Of a stretch of DNA of 64,000 bases, positions 21,014 to 31,754 are shown one piece after another. A program made the position numbers and the translations under genes. Within the stretch, counting starts at the first letter, position 1. Every line of letters begins with the position of its first letter. The notes beneath the pieces were generated by a model. It made no database searches. It was not told the origin of the DNA and was given only the letters and a program-made list of their open reading frames with translations. Source of the DNA: Neovahlkampfia damariscottae (taxonomy: Eukaryota > Heterolobosea > Selenaionea > Neovahlkampfiida > Neovahlkampfiidae); contig JABLTG010000026.1 in NCBI GenBank assembly GCA_016618085.1, forward strand, positions 83,198-147,197, in the 5' to 3' direction.

Positions 21014-21730
21014 TTATTCTTTTTCTTCTCTTAATTTAATGTAATCAATAATTTCTCTATTTTCTAATATTCTTCTTTTTGATATATTTGATAATCCAAA
21101 TTCTAACATTGCCTTTCCCAATTCCTTTGAATTAACAAAATAAAATTTTCTTAATTGTTTAAAGAATAAAATGTTATAAAATTTTTTGACATTTTCATTT
21201 TCAAATATAATTTTATCATCCTTTAAATCATAAATAAACCCAGGTTTAAAGATATTCAAATTTTTGAACTTTAATTTTCTTAAAAACTCTTCTGATTCTT
21301 CAAAATTAAATTCTGATTCTTTTGATAAATAATTTCTCAATTTTGTTGATTTTTCACTTTGAAAGTTAAATGATAATTCTTCATCATTATTATCATTCAA
21401 AATTTGTGCAAAATTTTTGAATTTTTCAATTGAATCTTTTTTTAATTCATCTTCTGAATAGAAACAAATATCTTTTGATTTGAATTCTTCTTCAATAGGT
21501 TTTAAATTTAAAAAATCATCATGTTGTATTTGTCTAAACTTTGGATTGAGAATATCAATTTTTTTTGATGAAATTAATGTAACTGAAGCAACTTCAGAAT
21601 TTTTTATGGCTTCTTTGATTATTTGATAATTTATTTTTGAATTTCCATTTAAAATTACATTTTTTGTATTTTGAACAATTTGAGTTTTTGTTATTACTTC
21701 AAAAGGATCAACGTGTTTGAGTATTTCCAT
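21014..21730 (-). CDS. TIP30/HTATIP2-like atypical short-chain dehydrogenase
   Basis: A 238-aa single-exon protein that aligns by eye with TIP30 (CC3): ASVTLISSKKIDIL (versus KVTLVGRRKLDL), LRKLKFKNLNIFKPGFIYD (versus ELKFDRYSVFRPGVLL) and RILENREIIDYIK (versus LLENKAIHDLGK). TIP30 regulates importins and endosome maturation. The N-terminal NAD(P) motif GxxGxxG is degenerate here (ILNGNSKINYQII), and the Ser/Tyr/Lys triad is not obvious, so dinucleotide binding may be lost. The central region is acidic and Phe-rich. ATTGG at 21746-21750 is 16 nt upstream of the ATG. Confidence 0.6.
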   Translation of the reverse strand: MEILKHVDPFEVITKTQIVQNTKNVILNGNSKINYQIIKEAIKNSEVASVTLISSKKIDILNPKFRQIQHDDFLNLKPIEEEFKSKDICFYSEDELKKDSIEKFKNFAQILNDNNDEELSFNFQSEKSTKLRNYLSKESEFNFEESEEFLRKLKFKNLNIFKPGFIYDLKDDKIIFENENVKKFYNILFFKQLRKFYFVNSKELGKAMLEFGLSNISKRRILENREIIDYIKLREEKE

Positions 21731-21771
21731 TGGATGATTCTTCTGATTGGTTAAAATATTTTAGGGAAAAA

Positions 21772-23481
21772 CTAAAATTTATTGATATTTTCAGATATTT
21801 CATCAATAAATAAATTATATTTTTCATTCCACATTGTAAACAAATCATCTTTTTCTTTTTCATTTAAACCACTATATTCTATTGAATTCATTGCCAATTT
21901 TTTCATTGATTTAAAATTCAAATTCCAATAAATTAAAGCAGCATAAAAATCATGAGTAACACCAGAATATCCAAATGATGCAGGATCGTCTGGACTCAAA
22001 ACTATAGGAATTGAATTTGATAGATATCCTATTCAAATTTAATTAGTTAATATCTTACCAATGGCAGGATGATTTCTTAAATCATGAATATAACCTAATG
22101 TACTATTTGATATAGGACATATTTCTAAACAAATATTCTTTTTTTTAATCAAATCATAGAGTACAGGATATCTGAATAAATTGTATCCATGACCAATTCT
22201 GATTGATCCATCAAGTAAAACTAAATCAAATAAATTTTCAACTTAAAAAAAAAAGAATTACATATTATTAGAAAAAAAGAATTACCTGGCCAAACAGATT
22301 CTCCACCATGCTAAGTTTTTAAAAATTAGACCAATGATATTACAAATCTAAATTTGAAATCAATTCCTTCTTTTTTTGCTTTTCTTCTTATTTTTAATGC
22401 ATCTTTAATGTAATGTTTTGTATCAAATGCATTTTTATGATCTTCTTGACCAACAAGATCAAATCCGACAATAAAATCTTTAAATTTTTTTTGTAAATCA
22501 ATGGACTGATTCATATGCTTTTTAACATTATTTGTATCAAATACTCTATAATGTTCATCAATTAATTTCATTCCCAAAAAATTTGATTTATTTTTTTCGA
22601 CAAATTCTTGGTTCAATTTAAAGAATTCACCAACATGTTCTTCCTTTGAATATTTCTTTTCTAAGTCATATAAATTACCTAAAGGAACATTAGTCTCAAG
22701 ATATTGAACATTATCTTCAACCAATGAATTCATTACTTCATTAAAAACTTCTTTGAAAACAGGTTTGTACCATTTCAAATCATCTGTCATGAAAAATGTA
22801 TTTTGAAATTTGATCCATCTTGAATTTGGATCACCAATACAATCTTCTTTTGTTAATGTCCAATTATTTATTAAATCTTTGTTGAAGTTTTCGACATTGG
22901 ATGATTTATTCCTTAATTCTTGAAGTGATTCAAATCCTTCAGGTTTTTTGTCTATCGGAAAATATTTGATTTGATTTTTGACAAAATGTGGGTTTGAAAT
23001 ATTCATAAAACACTTTAAAATTGATTAAATTAGTCTTTTGTAGTTGGTTTTGTGTTACTTCTTTTTGATTTGTCAAATTATTTACTAAATTGTCGACATT
23101 TGGCATGGCTAAGAAATGTGAATGTAATATTGAACCCTATATTATTAATTAAATCGATGGAAACTTTTGGAAATTTTTTCAATAATTTGAAAATTGATGA
23201 TTGTTCAATTTTTGGTTTTCTTTCAAAAAAATTAATTTCAGAAGGATAATAGAATTCCTTTTTTCCTTGTTCTATTTCTTCTTTTATCAATTTATCAAAC
23301 AAATTGCTCACCTAATTGTTAAGACCATGTAATTTTTTTTTACTTTTTGTTCTTTTGGAGACAGTTTAACCTTTGATTCAAATCTTAATTCATTTGATTT
23401 TTCAATTAACTTTTCTCTTTTTGAAAAGTAATTGTAGCTTCTTTGAATGGTTATTCGTTTTTTTTGGAGCAATGAATTCAT
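21772..23481 (-). CDS. Adenosine deaminase, ADGF/ADA2 type
   Basis: Converts adenosine (or deoxyadenosine) to inosine. Seven exons (23344-23481, 23165-23311, 23059-23136, 22344-23012, 22286-22310, 22059-22241, 21772-22028) keep frame and give 498 aa, the size of ADGFs. Zinc ligands and catalytic residues are present: HSH (KGSILHSHFLAMPN), HGGES, GHG (IRIGHGYNLF) and SPDDPA. The ADGF-specific N-terminal pattern LSPKEQKVSNLFDKLIKEE is also seen. Exon 5 is only 25 nt and carries the HGGESVWP catalytic segment. Introns are 28-46 nt. Unlike secreted ADA2 there is no signal peptide; the Arg/Ser-rich N-terminus (LLQKKRITIQRSYNYFSKR) looks like a mitochondrial presequence. ATTGG is 11 nt upstream. 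Confidence 0.92.
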
Positions 23482-23558
23482 GATCAAAATGATTGGATAG
23501 GAGTCTGCTTTGAATAAAAAATCTTTTTGTTGAGTACATTCAAACTTTATTGAAATTA

Positions 23559-25299
23559 CTAAAAATTGTCAATTTGGAATTTGTTTTTTGATTTAATTTC
23601 AGATAGTTTTTGGGTATGATAAATTTGAAGTAACTTTGGTAAAAATTCAACTTCTTCTCTAAGGGTATAAAACAATTGTTGATCACGAAAAGGTTGATCA
23701 CAATTTACTGAATCAAAGGCTTTTAATTGACGAATAGATTCTCCAAGAACTGTTGCACCATATCTATCTAAATTTAAATCAGAATAATTCTTCAAAATCC
23801 AATCAATCACTTCATTACCTGCAAATACGTCTTTTAATATTCTGAACTTGTGAATTCTATTTTTGATAGTAACATAATTTTCACTGTGCTTCCCAAATGC
23901 TGTGTCATAAAATTTTTTCACAAAAATAGCGTCATTCACTGATGCATGAACTTTCTTGAAAATAACAAACTTCTTTGTCATTTCTGTCGTAAATTCTTCA
24001 TTGGAATCTTCGAAATTTTGAGAAGTGAATTTGAATATTTCCTTATTATCGGATATATTTCTATCTGGAATGGAATTATGTTCTATAACACCAATATCAA
24101 CTAAACATTGTAAATTTAACAAAATTTCTTCTGAATTCATTTTTGGAAATGAATTTTGTTTTGAGTTCCACAATTCAATCGCATCAATTCCTTCACAGAT
24201 CACAAAGCTGGATAATTTTCCCATCTTCAATTTTACAATACCTCTACTAATCATAAAATCAATGATATCTGATAAAAATTGTTTAAACTTTTGTTAAAAT
24301 TAACTATTCACTTACTTCATCATTTTTCAATTTTATGATGAAAAAATCTCTCTTCCATATTGATAAATATTTTGAAGAATTTTGATTGAAGTTGAAATTT
24401 TGATTTTTTATTGAATCTTCTTCAAGAATTGGACTATCTAAAGGGGTATCAACAGAAGAATGTCTATTAGCAAACATTGTTTTTGTTCTTGGACTGTTTC
24501 TCAATTCTCTTGGTGATTTTGATTTTGGTGTTAAATCTTCTTTGATAGTTGTCAGATGTGAATATTCTTGTAATTGTGCTTTGACTTCTTTAACATTGAA
24601 AAGATCTTGAAAATTTTTGATAAAATATTTCATCAATAATTTTGATTTTTCTGATAAATCTAAATAATTTTTTATAGCTAAATTGCTGCCTTTAACAAGT
24701 CCTGTTTTTTTTAAATCCAATCTGGTTAAATTGATTGAAAACAATAATGCTAAATGTTCAGTGCTTGTTTGGTTAATTGAATTATTTGAGTAAATGTCAT
24801 ATAAAAAAGCTAATAACAGACCAAGTGATCTATATTTTTCATCAAACAAATCAGTTTTTATCATTTTTTTAAATTTCGAATTTCGTTCAGACCTTTCAAG
24901 ATTTTCATCTATTTTTTTAATAATTTTTTTCTACCTTCCAGGTATTTGATATATTCTGTTATATCATCAAAAAGTGGTTTTCTTGAGTCATGAAAAATTC
25001 TTTTCAACAATTCACATACCAGGTCAAAGTCTCTTTCTTTGCACTGAAATTATTGTTAAATGAAGAAAAAAATACTGAAGAGAATCTAAAATCATCTTTT
25101 TGTGTTTTAGAAATTAATTCATCAACTTGTGTCATTTTTTGTGGCATTTTGAAAATTCCAACTTTTTTTGAAGCCTCTGTTTATATTAATAAGAATAATA
25201 TCAAAATATCAAACCATATTCTTTCAACCAGTTGATGATTTTACATTGAATAATTATTGTTTCTTCTGAGATTTCTCGACCAAAAATTGCGAACCTCAT
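23559..25299 (-). CDS. RhoGAP-like (degenerate) and DEP domain protein
   Basis: Five exons (25215-25299, 25076-25176, 24935-25043, 24316-24908, 23559-24287) with introns of 38, 32, 26 and 28 nt give 538 aa. Residues 1-190 follow a RhoGAP fold: FGREISEETIIIQCKIINWL, KKVGIFKMPQKMTQVDELI, FDLVCELLKRIFHDSRKPLF, and HLALLFSINLTRL. The arginine finger of GIFR is Lys here, so GAP activity is doubtful. Two DEP-like modules follow; the last is clear (FRILKDVFAGNEVIDWILKN, RYGATVLGESIRQLKAF). A Ser/Pro-rich linker (SKSPRELRNSPRTK) lies between. A shorter paralogue lacking the RhoGAP part lies at 30820-31735. Likely a small-GTPase or membrane-associated signalling scaffold. Confidence 0.75.
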
Positions 25300-25378
25300 G
25301 TTTGCAAAAAGAAGAAGAAACAAAGAATTTGATTGGATGTCCAACAGAAGAACAAAAATAGAATAATATTTTGTGGAA

Positions 25379-25830
25379 TTAGAAATTTTTATTTTTTGGA
25401 AACTCAATTACGACTGCTTCATTAAAAGGTGTAGAATATATGAAGCATTGAAGAATTAATGAATGTAGTGGATTTTTCATTTGAATGTTCAATATGTGAC
25501 GAACCACCTGGCAAAAATTAATAAAAATAAATCAAACATGATGTGTGGTGATGTCCAAATATATGATATCTTGGTTTTACCTTCATGACTTTATCCAACA
25601 AATTTTTACAACCATTATTTCCATCACAAAAACCAAAAGGCATTCCATGAGTAATCAAAACATCAATATCATTTGGAATCAATTCTAACTATTCCTTTAA
25701 TTCATTTGAATTTCGGTTTTTTTGAAATGCACGATTTTGTGATTTCCAAGTTAACGAAATTGGTGATCCAAAGAATCTGACACCTTCAATCACAGCTGAA
25801 TTATTCTTTGACTTTTCGTGCTTTTCGTTA
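25379..25830 (-). pseudogene. Fragment of an MPPED-type metallophosphoesterase
   Basis: Only the C-terminal half of the family is present: GVRFFGSPISLTW, IPNDIDVLITHGMPFGF, the metal-binding PRYHIFGHHH, then STTFINSS and IEFPKNK. The N-terminal half with the first metal ligands (DTH, GD, GNHE) is missing. The frame has an in-frame TAG (25689-25691) before LELIPNDID and a frame change after FINSS near 25440. A 30-nt intron with a GTTTGA donor is still recognisable between HHHTSC and GSSHIE. Clearly decayed. It lies head to head with another gene fragment. Confidence 0.75.
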
Positions 25831-25861
25831 TTTTAAATATTAGTTTTGTCGATTTTCATTT

Positions 25862-26339
25862 GGAATGGGTTATTTTCATCCTAAAGCAACAGACATTCCT
25901 GAATTATCACAACAAGATACTTGCGAAGTTCAAATGAAAAATTTCGGAAAAATTTGGAAAGAACAAAAGAAGAAATCACTTTTAACGAACTCTTTTGAAA
26001 AATAATATTTGGAGAATAGTGGAATCTGGAATAATTTGCTTTACAGTACTTTTAATTCAAATAACAACACCTATTTTGCTCAATAATTTTTTCAAATTTC
26101 TTTCAGATGCATTCAATGGATGGAACTGGTCAAATATCAATAGGTATCGAGTTAGCTTGCTCAATTTTCTTTCTTTCTTTGCTCAAAATCACTCTGGAAT
26201 GTCAATATTTTTTGTAATATTAATATTACTAAAGAAAAGTGTTCTCGGAAGAAGTGATGTCAGAATTAAAAATGGATTGAAATCACCTCAATATCAAGAA
26301 TTTATTGAAATTATTTTAACGCAAGAGAATCCATATTAG
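25862..26339 (+). pseudogene. Truncated ABCC (MRP-type) ABC transporter fragment
   Basis: The frame starting at 25862 reads DIPELSQQDTCEVQMKNFGKIWKEQ, which fits the segment before TMD1 of ABCC transporters (L...D....F...W..Q). After a frame change in the T-run near 25987-25993 it continues as KNNIWRIVESGIICF and PILLNNFFKFLSDAF, matching the first helices of TMD1. A further shift is needed near 26110-26200, then a segment like VRIKNGLKSPQYQEF ends the similarity. No nucleotide-binding domain follows; the fragment runs into the 3' end of glutathione synthetase, overlapping it by 29 nt. A non-functional N-terminal relic. Confidence 0.6.
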
Positions 26340-27826
26340 CAACACCTGAAGCAACACCACCATCTTCATGATGTTCTAATTTTGTTCTCAATAAATATCC
26401 AGCGTATTCATTTAAAATGATTTTTTTTTCATCACCCAAGAAAGTACCAAAAATACCTAATTCACTGACAGATTTACCAGATATAATATTTCCTTCTCTT
26501 AACATCATTGAATCAAATGGTAATGGTTTAATTTTTTGCATTAAAATATACTCTTTTCTTTGTTCGTTTGTGATTGTTTCTAAGAATTTCTTCATTGCAT
26601 CACCGTGAACTAAATTACCACCACCTTCTCTTTGAGGTTTTACAACATATAAATCAGTATTCTTAATTGCTTTTTCAATCATTTCATCATTATTTTCTAA
26701 ATCCCAAATTCCAGTGAAAACTTCTTTTAAAAGAGCACCTTCTTCTTTTGTGACATACTTTTCTAATAAATCTGTTTTTGTTAATAATTGTTGTATTTTT
26801 TTTGTTCCACATAATTGATATGCAATTGAAGGACATTTAATAGCAGTTGATCTTTCAATCATTAATCTTGACTTCCATTCATTATCAGTTGGATAATCAT
26901 TTGGTGTATATCCGGCTCTAAAATAGAAAACACTAATCACTTTTCCATTAAATGTAATTTCATTTGTTTCTGAATTCATTTCACATTTTTCAAGAATTTC
27001 TTTGAATGTTAATCTTTGAACTTGAAGTTGATATTTTTCCCATAAGTAATGTTCTAAATGTTTTTGATCTCCAATATTTCTTTCATGTTCTTGAATAACA
27101 AAAATAACAATATCACTTTAAAAATTGTTAAAAAATTATTCAAATAGAAAACCCTTTTCCAAATGAGTCATGTGCCACTTTAATTGAATCTGGTACATCA
27201 TTATATGAATTTGATAATTCAATTTGATGATTTTCATACATTTTATTGATACATGGAAATCTTTCAGTGATATATTTGTGAAGTTGATTAGTTTTTGATG
27301 ACATTGATCCAAATCCAGAAGAAATCATATTAATTTCAACTTGATATGGGATATGAACATCTTCATTTTTATCATAATGAAACATATAATCAGATCTATG
27401 AATTCCAAGATATTTCTTTTGTTTTATACCTTCTTTTTGGATAGTTTCATAAATGTTTAATAAATTTTTGAGAAATTCATCTGACGCAGCAGCACTTTCA
27501 TGTTTTTAATATTTTCTTTTTTTCTTACTCTTTTAAACTTGAATGAATAAAATCAAAATCTCTAGCAACTCTATCACGACATAAAGACATGATTGGCATG
27601 ATTAATTTCAATTTCTCAAATGTTTTACGGTTCAACTTTGAAGGAAACATCGTTGTTGGAAGGGCTATATATAAATGGTTCGAATCTGTTTCGTTTTTTG
27701 GTGCTTTCATTATTATTCTATTTAAATAGTGAGTTATTAATATGAATTTTTGTACCCATTTGTAAGTTCATAACTTTCAATTGCTTCACACAATTCTTCT
27801 AACTCTGTTGTTGTAAAAATTTTCAT
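26311..27826 (-). CDS. GSS: Glutathione synthetase
   Basis: Eukaryotic-type glutathione synthetase (ATP-grasp), joining gamma-glutamylcysteine and glycine in the cytosol. Exons 27756-27826, 27529-27717, 27153-27494 and 26311-27115, with introns of 38, 34 and 37 nt, give 468 aa (animal enzyme 474). Recognisable blocks: YELTNGIIMKA, RVARDFDFIHSSL, IHRSDYMF, QVEINMISSGFG, FRAGYTPNDY, RSTAIKCPSIAYQLCGTKKIQQ, and the glycine-rich loop VVKPQREGGGNLVHG. The C-terminal alanine-rich lid segment appears as GVASGVANMDSLALK. Head to head with XPC, sharing one CCAAT. Confidence 0.96.
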
Positions 27827-27863
27827 TTCTTGTTTGACCAATAAGAACAACTCCGCATCTTGA
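27827..27863. promoter_or_regulatory. 37-nt bidirectional promoter of GSS and XPC
   Basis: The start codons of two divergent, unrelated genes are separated by only 37 nt. The sequence contains one TTGACCAAT (CCAAT at 27838-27842), 11 nt from the GSS ATG and 21 nt from the XPC ATG. Both 5' UTRs must therefore be very short, or transcription starts overlap. Confidence 0.55.
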
Positions 27864-29781
27864 ATGAAAAGAAAAAAAGAAATCGAAGGAAAAAAAATTT
27901 CACCAAAAAAAGTAAAGATTGATGAAAATGTAATGGTTGATTTGGAAAATCAATCAAAAAAAGCAATTAAACAAGTGTTGGATAAAAAGAAAAAAAAAGA
28001 AAACGAACAACAAGAAGAAGATGATGTTTTTAAGAGCATTTCAGAAGATGAAGATGAAATTTTTGAGGATGTAGATACTAATAATTCGGAGATCATGGAA
28101 GAGGAAGAATTGATTATTGACATGGAAGCAACTGAGAAAAAACCAAAAAAAAGAAAAGGTTCCAGTGCTCCAAGAAGGACTAAATTGGATGAATTTATCA
28201 CTGTCAATGTTTATAAGTTGTTTTTGATTAAAAAACTGAAAAAAATGGTCAATCTTCATCAACAAATGGAAAATGAAGAAATTCGTGTAATTTTTGGAAA
28301 AACATCATTTTAATTTTTAGGGAATCTTGTTCTCTATTTTACCAAAAGAACTCCATTTTATGTCAGACTCAAAAAAGGATTTAAAGAAAATTCACTCGTG
28401 GATGTTTGAACATTTTGAATTGAAGAATGACAAACAAACAGATCAACAATCAATTGGAACTTTGAAAAATGGAATCATCGAAAATAAACTTAATGAATAT
28501 CAATATTTATACGTAAAAAGTTCAATAGTCTAAAGTTCTTTAAGGTATTCTTGATTCTCTGCAGAATTTTCAATTTCATTTCAAGAATTATTTTCACTGT
28601 TGATTTTGACAGTAAATTGATATTATTTGAAAATATAAAATTAAAAAAATGTTGGATTGATGTTTATTCAACAAAAGAAAATGATTGGATCCGTAAATGA
28701 ACAAAAATAGTCCTAACCAAATTTAGCATTTGATTCATTTCAGAAATTCAAACAACCAGAAAAAATTAAACATGAATATCCTGTATTTTCCATTGCTATT
28801 TCAAAACAAGATTATGTTAGTGATGTCACTTTGAAATATTTAAATGTACAACAAGCAAAAAAAGCAGTTTTCATTCAAAATAGATTCTCAGAAATTTCAT
28901 TATTTTTGACTCGATATTTGAAAGAAAATTATCAAATTTTAGCTGATCCCGATTATGAGAATGTATTAAATGAAGAAAATGAAGAAATTCAAAATCAGAT
29001 TTTATCAGATTCCCAAGAAATGCCAAAGACATTAAATGATTTCAAAAATCATCCTGTGTTCGAATTTCTATTATTTTTAATTCTTTGAGTAGATATTTTC
29101 TGGAAAAGAATTTAGGAAAATATCAAGCAATATATCCTGAAGACACAAAACCTGTTGATTATTTTGGTAAAGATAAAATTGCTGTTTTTCTGAAAACTAA
29201 TGTTGTTGATCTTCATCAGAAGGATATTTGGCCAAAATATGGAAGAATTGTGAAAAAAAATGAAAAATCATATAAAGTTGTAAAAGCATCAGGAATGAGC
29301 AGCAAAATGTGCTCTGAGTTATTTGGTGAATGGCAAACAGAAATGGGAATTCGACCTATTGCAAAAGATGTAATGATTTATATATAACATTAACATTATT
29401 AAAAGGGAATTGTTCCAAAAAATGAAAGAGGTCAAGTTGATTTATGGGCTGATTGTTTAATTCCTGTTGGTGTGGTTCATTTAGAACATCCAAGAATGTC
29501 ACTTGTTGCAAAGAAATTAGGAATCGATTATGCACCTGCAATGTTAGGATTTGAAGTGAGAAAAAGACATTCTATTCCAAATATTAGAGGTATTGTTGTA
29601 TGTGAAGAATTTAAAGATACATTGATTGATGCATATGAAGAAGCGGAATCAAGTAAAACAATTTGTGATTTAACATTCTTTAGAACGAATTGAAAAAAAA
29701 GAAAAAGAATTTAGGACAAAAGGAATGAAAAATTGGAGAAAATTGATGAATATTTTGATAGAAAGATCAAAAATGGATTAA
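27864..29781 (+). CDS. XPC: XPC/Rad4 DNA damage recognition protein
   Basis: Recognises helix distortions for global-genome nucleotide excision repair. Seven exons (27864-28286, 28321-28512, 28545-28692, 28727-29057, 29093-29369, 29406-29652, 29684-29781), with introns of 31-36 nt, give 571 aa, shorter than human XPC (940). A Lys/Glu-rich N-terminus is followed by a reduced transglutaminase-like domain (LILCRIFNFISRIIFTVD, CWIDVYSTKENDWIPFD). The beta-hairpin domains follow: BHD1 FKNHPVYFLEKNLGKYQAIYP; BHD2 WPKYGRIVKK; BHD3 LFGEWQTEMGIRPIAKDG, IPVGVVHLEHP, KLGIDYAPAMLGFEV and IVVCEEFKDTLIDAYEEAES. The last intron explains an apparent frameshift and gives the family tail (EKKEKEFRTKGMKNW). Confidence 0.93.
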
Positions 29782-29836
29782 TTTTCTGTTGTAGAGTTTG
29801 ACCAATAAAATTTCTTCATTTTCAAAAATTTAACAC

Positions 29837-30741
29837 ATGAGTGAAAGTGTACCTGAAACACCAACCGTTGGTAAAACTAAAAAGAGAAAATTATCTCTTA
29901 AAGATACTAAAAAGAAAAAAAATAAAAAAGAAAAACTACAAGAGAGTTACCAAAAAATTATTCTGGACATCGAAGGAACAACTACACCAATAACTTTTGT
30001 TCATTATGTCCTGTTTCCATATGTTAGAAATAATGTAAAAGTATTTTTAGAAAAGACATTTGATACAAAACAAACAACTGAAGATGTTGAAAAAATAAAA
30101 TCACAAGCAAAAGAAGATTTAGATTCTACAGACCACAAAGAGGCTCCTCAAATTGATTCAAAAGAAAAAACTGAAATTATTGAACAAGTTGTGTCCAACA
30201 TTTTTTGGAATATGGACAAAGACAGAAAGATGGCTGCTTTAAAATCGTTACAAGGTCATATCTGGGAGGAAGCATATCAACAAGGTGAAATTAAAGGTAT
30301 TGTGTATAAAGATGTTGTTAAAGCATTAAAGAGATGGAAAAAACAATCAAAAGAAGTTTACATTTATTCTTCAGGTTCAGTTTATGCTCAAAAATTATTA
30401 TTTGGTCATTCTGACAACGAAAAAGAACCTGATTTATTAAAGTATATCAAAGGACATTATGATACAGGTAAAGTCACATTTAATTATTAATTTTTTTAAA
30501 TTTAGTTCATCCAGGTTCTAAACTTGAAGTTTCAAGTTATGAAACTATTTTAAAAGAAATTTCTAGTGAAAAGAAGACCAGATCAACCAATTCTGGAATT
30601 TTATTTGTCACAGATAACATTTTAGAAGCTGAGGCTTCCAAGAAAGCAGGAATTGTCACTGTTTTGAGTGTCAGAGAAGGGAATAAAGAACTTCCTGAAG
30701 ATCATGGGTTTTTAGAAGTATACAATTATGATCAATTATAA
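29837..30741 (+). CDS. ENOPH1: Enolase-phosphatase E1 (acireductone synthase)
   Basis: HAD-superfamily enzyme of the methionine salvage pathway that enolises and dephosphorylates 2,3-diketo-5-methylthiopentyl-1-phosphate. Exons 29837-30467 and 30506-30741 with a 38-nt intron give 288 aa. HAD motif I is LDIEGTTTPITFV (D and E as in the family), motif II is in VYIYSSGSVYAQKLLFGHS, and motif IV is GILFVTDNILEAEAS. GHIWEEAYQQGEIKG and HYDTGVHPG are also typical. The first 37 residues are a Lys-rich extension not found in most homologues and may act as a nuclear signal. CCAAT is 30 nt upstream. Confidence 0.95.
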
Positions 30742-30819
30742 AAAAAGAATAAAAGAAATTCAATTTTGATTTCCACCAATCAGTTGACAAAAGAAACTGT
30801 CATATTTGATTCTTTTTCA

Positions 30820-31735
30820 ATGAATTCATTGAGTGAAGGAGATTTGAGTGAAAAAATAAAATATCCTACAATATGGTTAAAAACAATAGATTTTTTAGAA
30901 CTGAGCACCTCTGAAGTAACAAAACCAAAAAATTAAAATTCAAAAAGTTTTTTTTGTTTTTAGAAGATTTAATTGATTTATTCAACAAAGAAAATTTAGT
31001 CACAGAAAGGAAAGTGAAATCTAAATCTGAAAATTGTTTTCTTGGTAAGATAATTGAATTTTGTTTTAAAAATACAAAGCAAATGATGTCATTGATAACA
31101 TTCAAGTTTGGAAACAAAAAACTGTAAATTTTTCAGATACAAATTCAATAATTTTATTTTTTCAATTTTTAATTGATCTTGGGGCCATAGAAAATTGTGC
31201 AAATCGAAGAAAACCTTTCAACTACTCAAATTCACCTTTTAAATTCACTTTATCATTTAATAATGAAACAATGATAAAAGCATATATCATTCAAATTGCT
31301 GACAATTTTGAAAAATATAAAATTGTTCGAAAATTATTGGTCAATCCAAAAAATATTTTCGACTTCCATCAACAAGCACTTGATTCATTAGATTTCCAAC
31401 AAATCAAACAAGGATTTAAAACTTATAAATATGGATTTCAAACAACAGATTTGATAATTTGGATAAAAATTGATAAATACCCACAATTGAATACAACATA
31501 CGGTGCTGAACTATTAGGGGAATGCATGAGACAATTGAAATTATTTTCAATTCTTAAAAATGGAGATTGTTTTGAAAATAATATATCAACAACATATTCT
31601 TTAAAATCAAAAGAAGAATTTGAACCAATTTATTCAATCATTGAAGAATCTAAAGATTGGAAAGATTGTTTGAGATTGAATGAGAAGAAAAAAAGGAGAA
31701 GTACATTTTTTAAAAGCTTTGAAGAAGAGTTTTAA
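30820..31735 (+). CDS. DEP domain protein, paralogue of the RhoGAP-DEP gene
   Basis: Exons 30820-30915, 30948-31044 and 31080-31735 with introns of 32 and 35 nt give 282 aa. It aligns along its length with the C-terminal half of the 23559-25299 protein: FLEDLIDLFNKENLV, ILFFQFLIDLGAIEN, FKTYKYGFQTTDLIIWIKI and YGAELLGECMRQLKLFSIL. The first intron falls at the same place and phase as the last intron of the larger paralogue, just before the F..FL.D(L/I)ID segment. There is no RhoGAP part. DEP domains target proteins to membranes or GPCR-type partners. CCAAT is at 30776-30780. Confidence 0.75.
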
Positions 31736-31754
31736 TAATTTTGTATGATAAAAT

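Noticed and set aside
27675-27700. GGTTCGAATC-like string suggesting a tRNA T-arm
   Set aside because: It lies inside glutathione synthetase exon 2 and no acceptor or anticodon stem can be drawn around it. I found no convincing tRNA or rRNA gene in the window.
29653-29781. Apparent frameshift at the C-terminus of XPC
   Set aside because: A 31-nt GT-AG intron (29653-29683) restores frame and gives the expected family tail, so no frameshift is needed.
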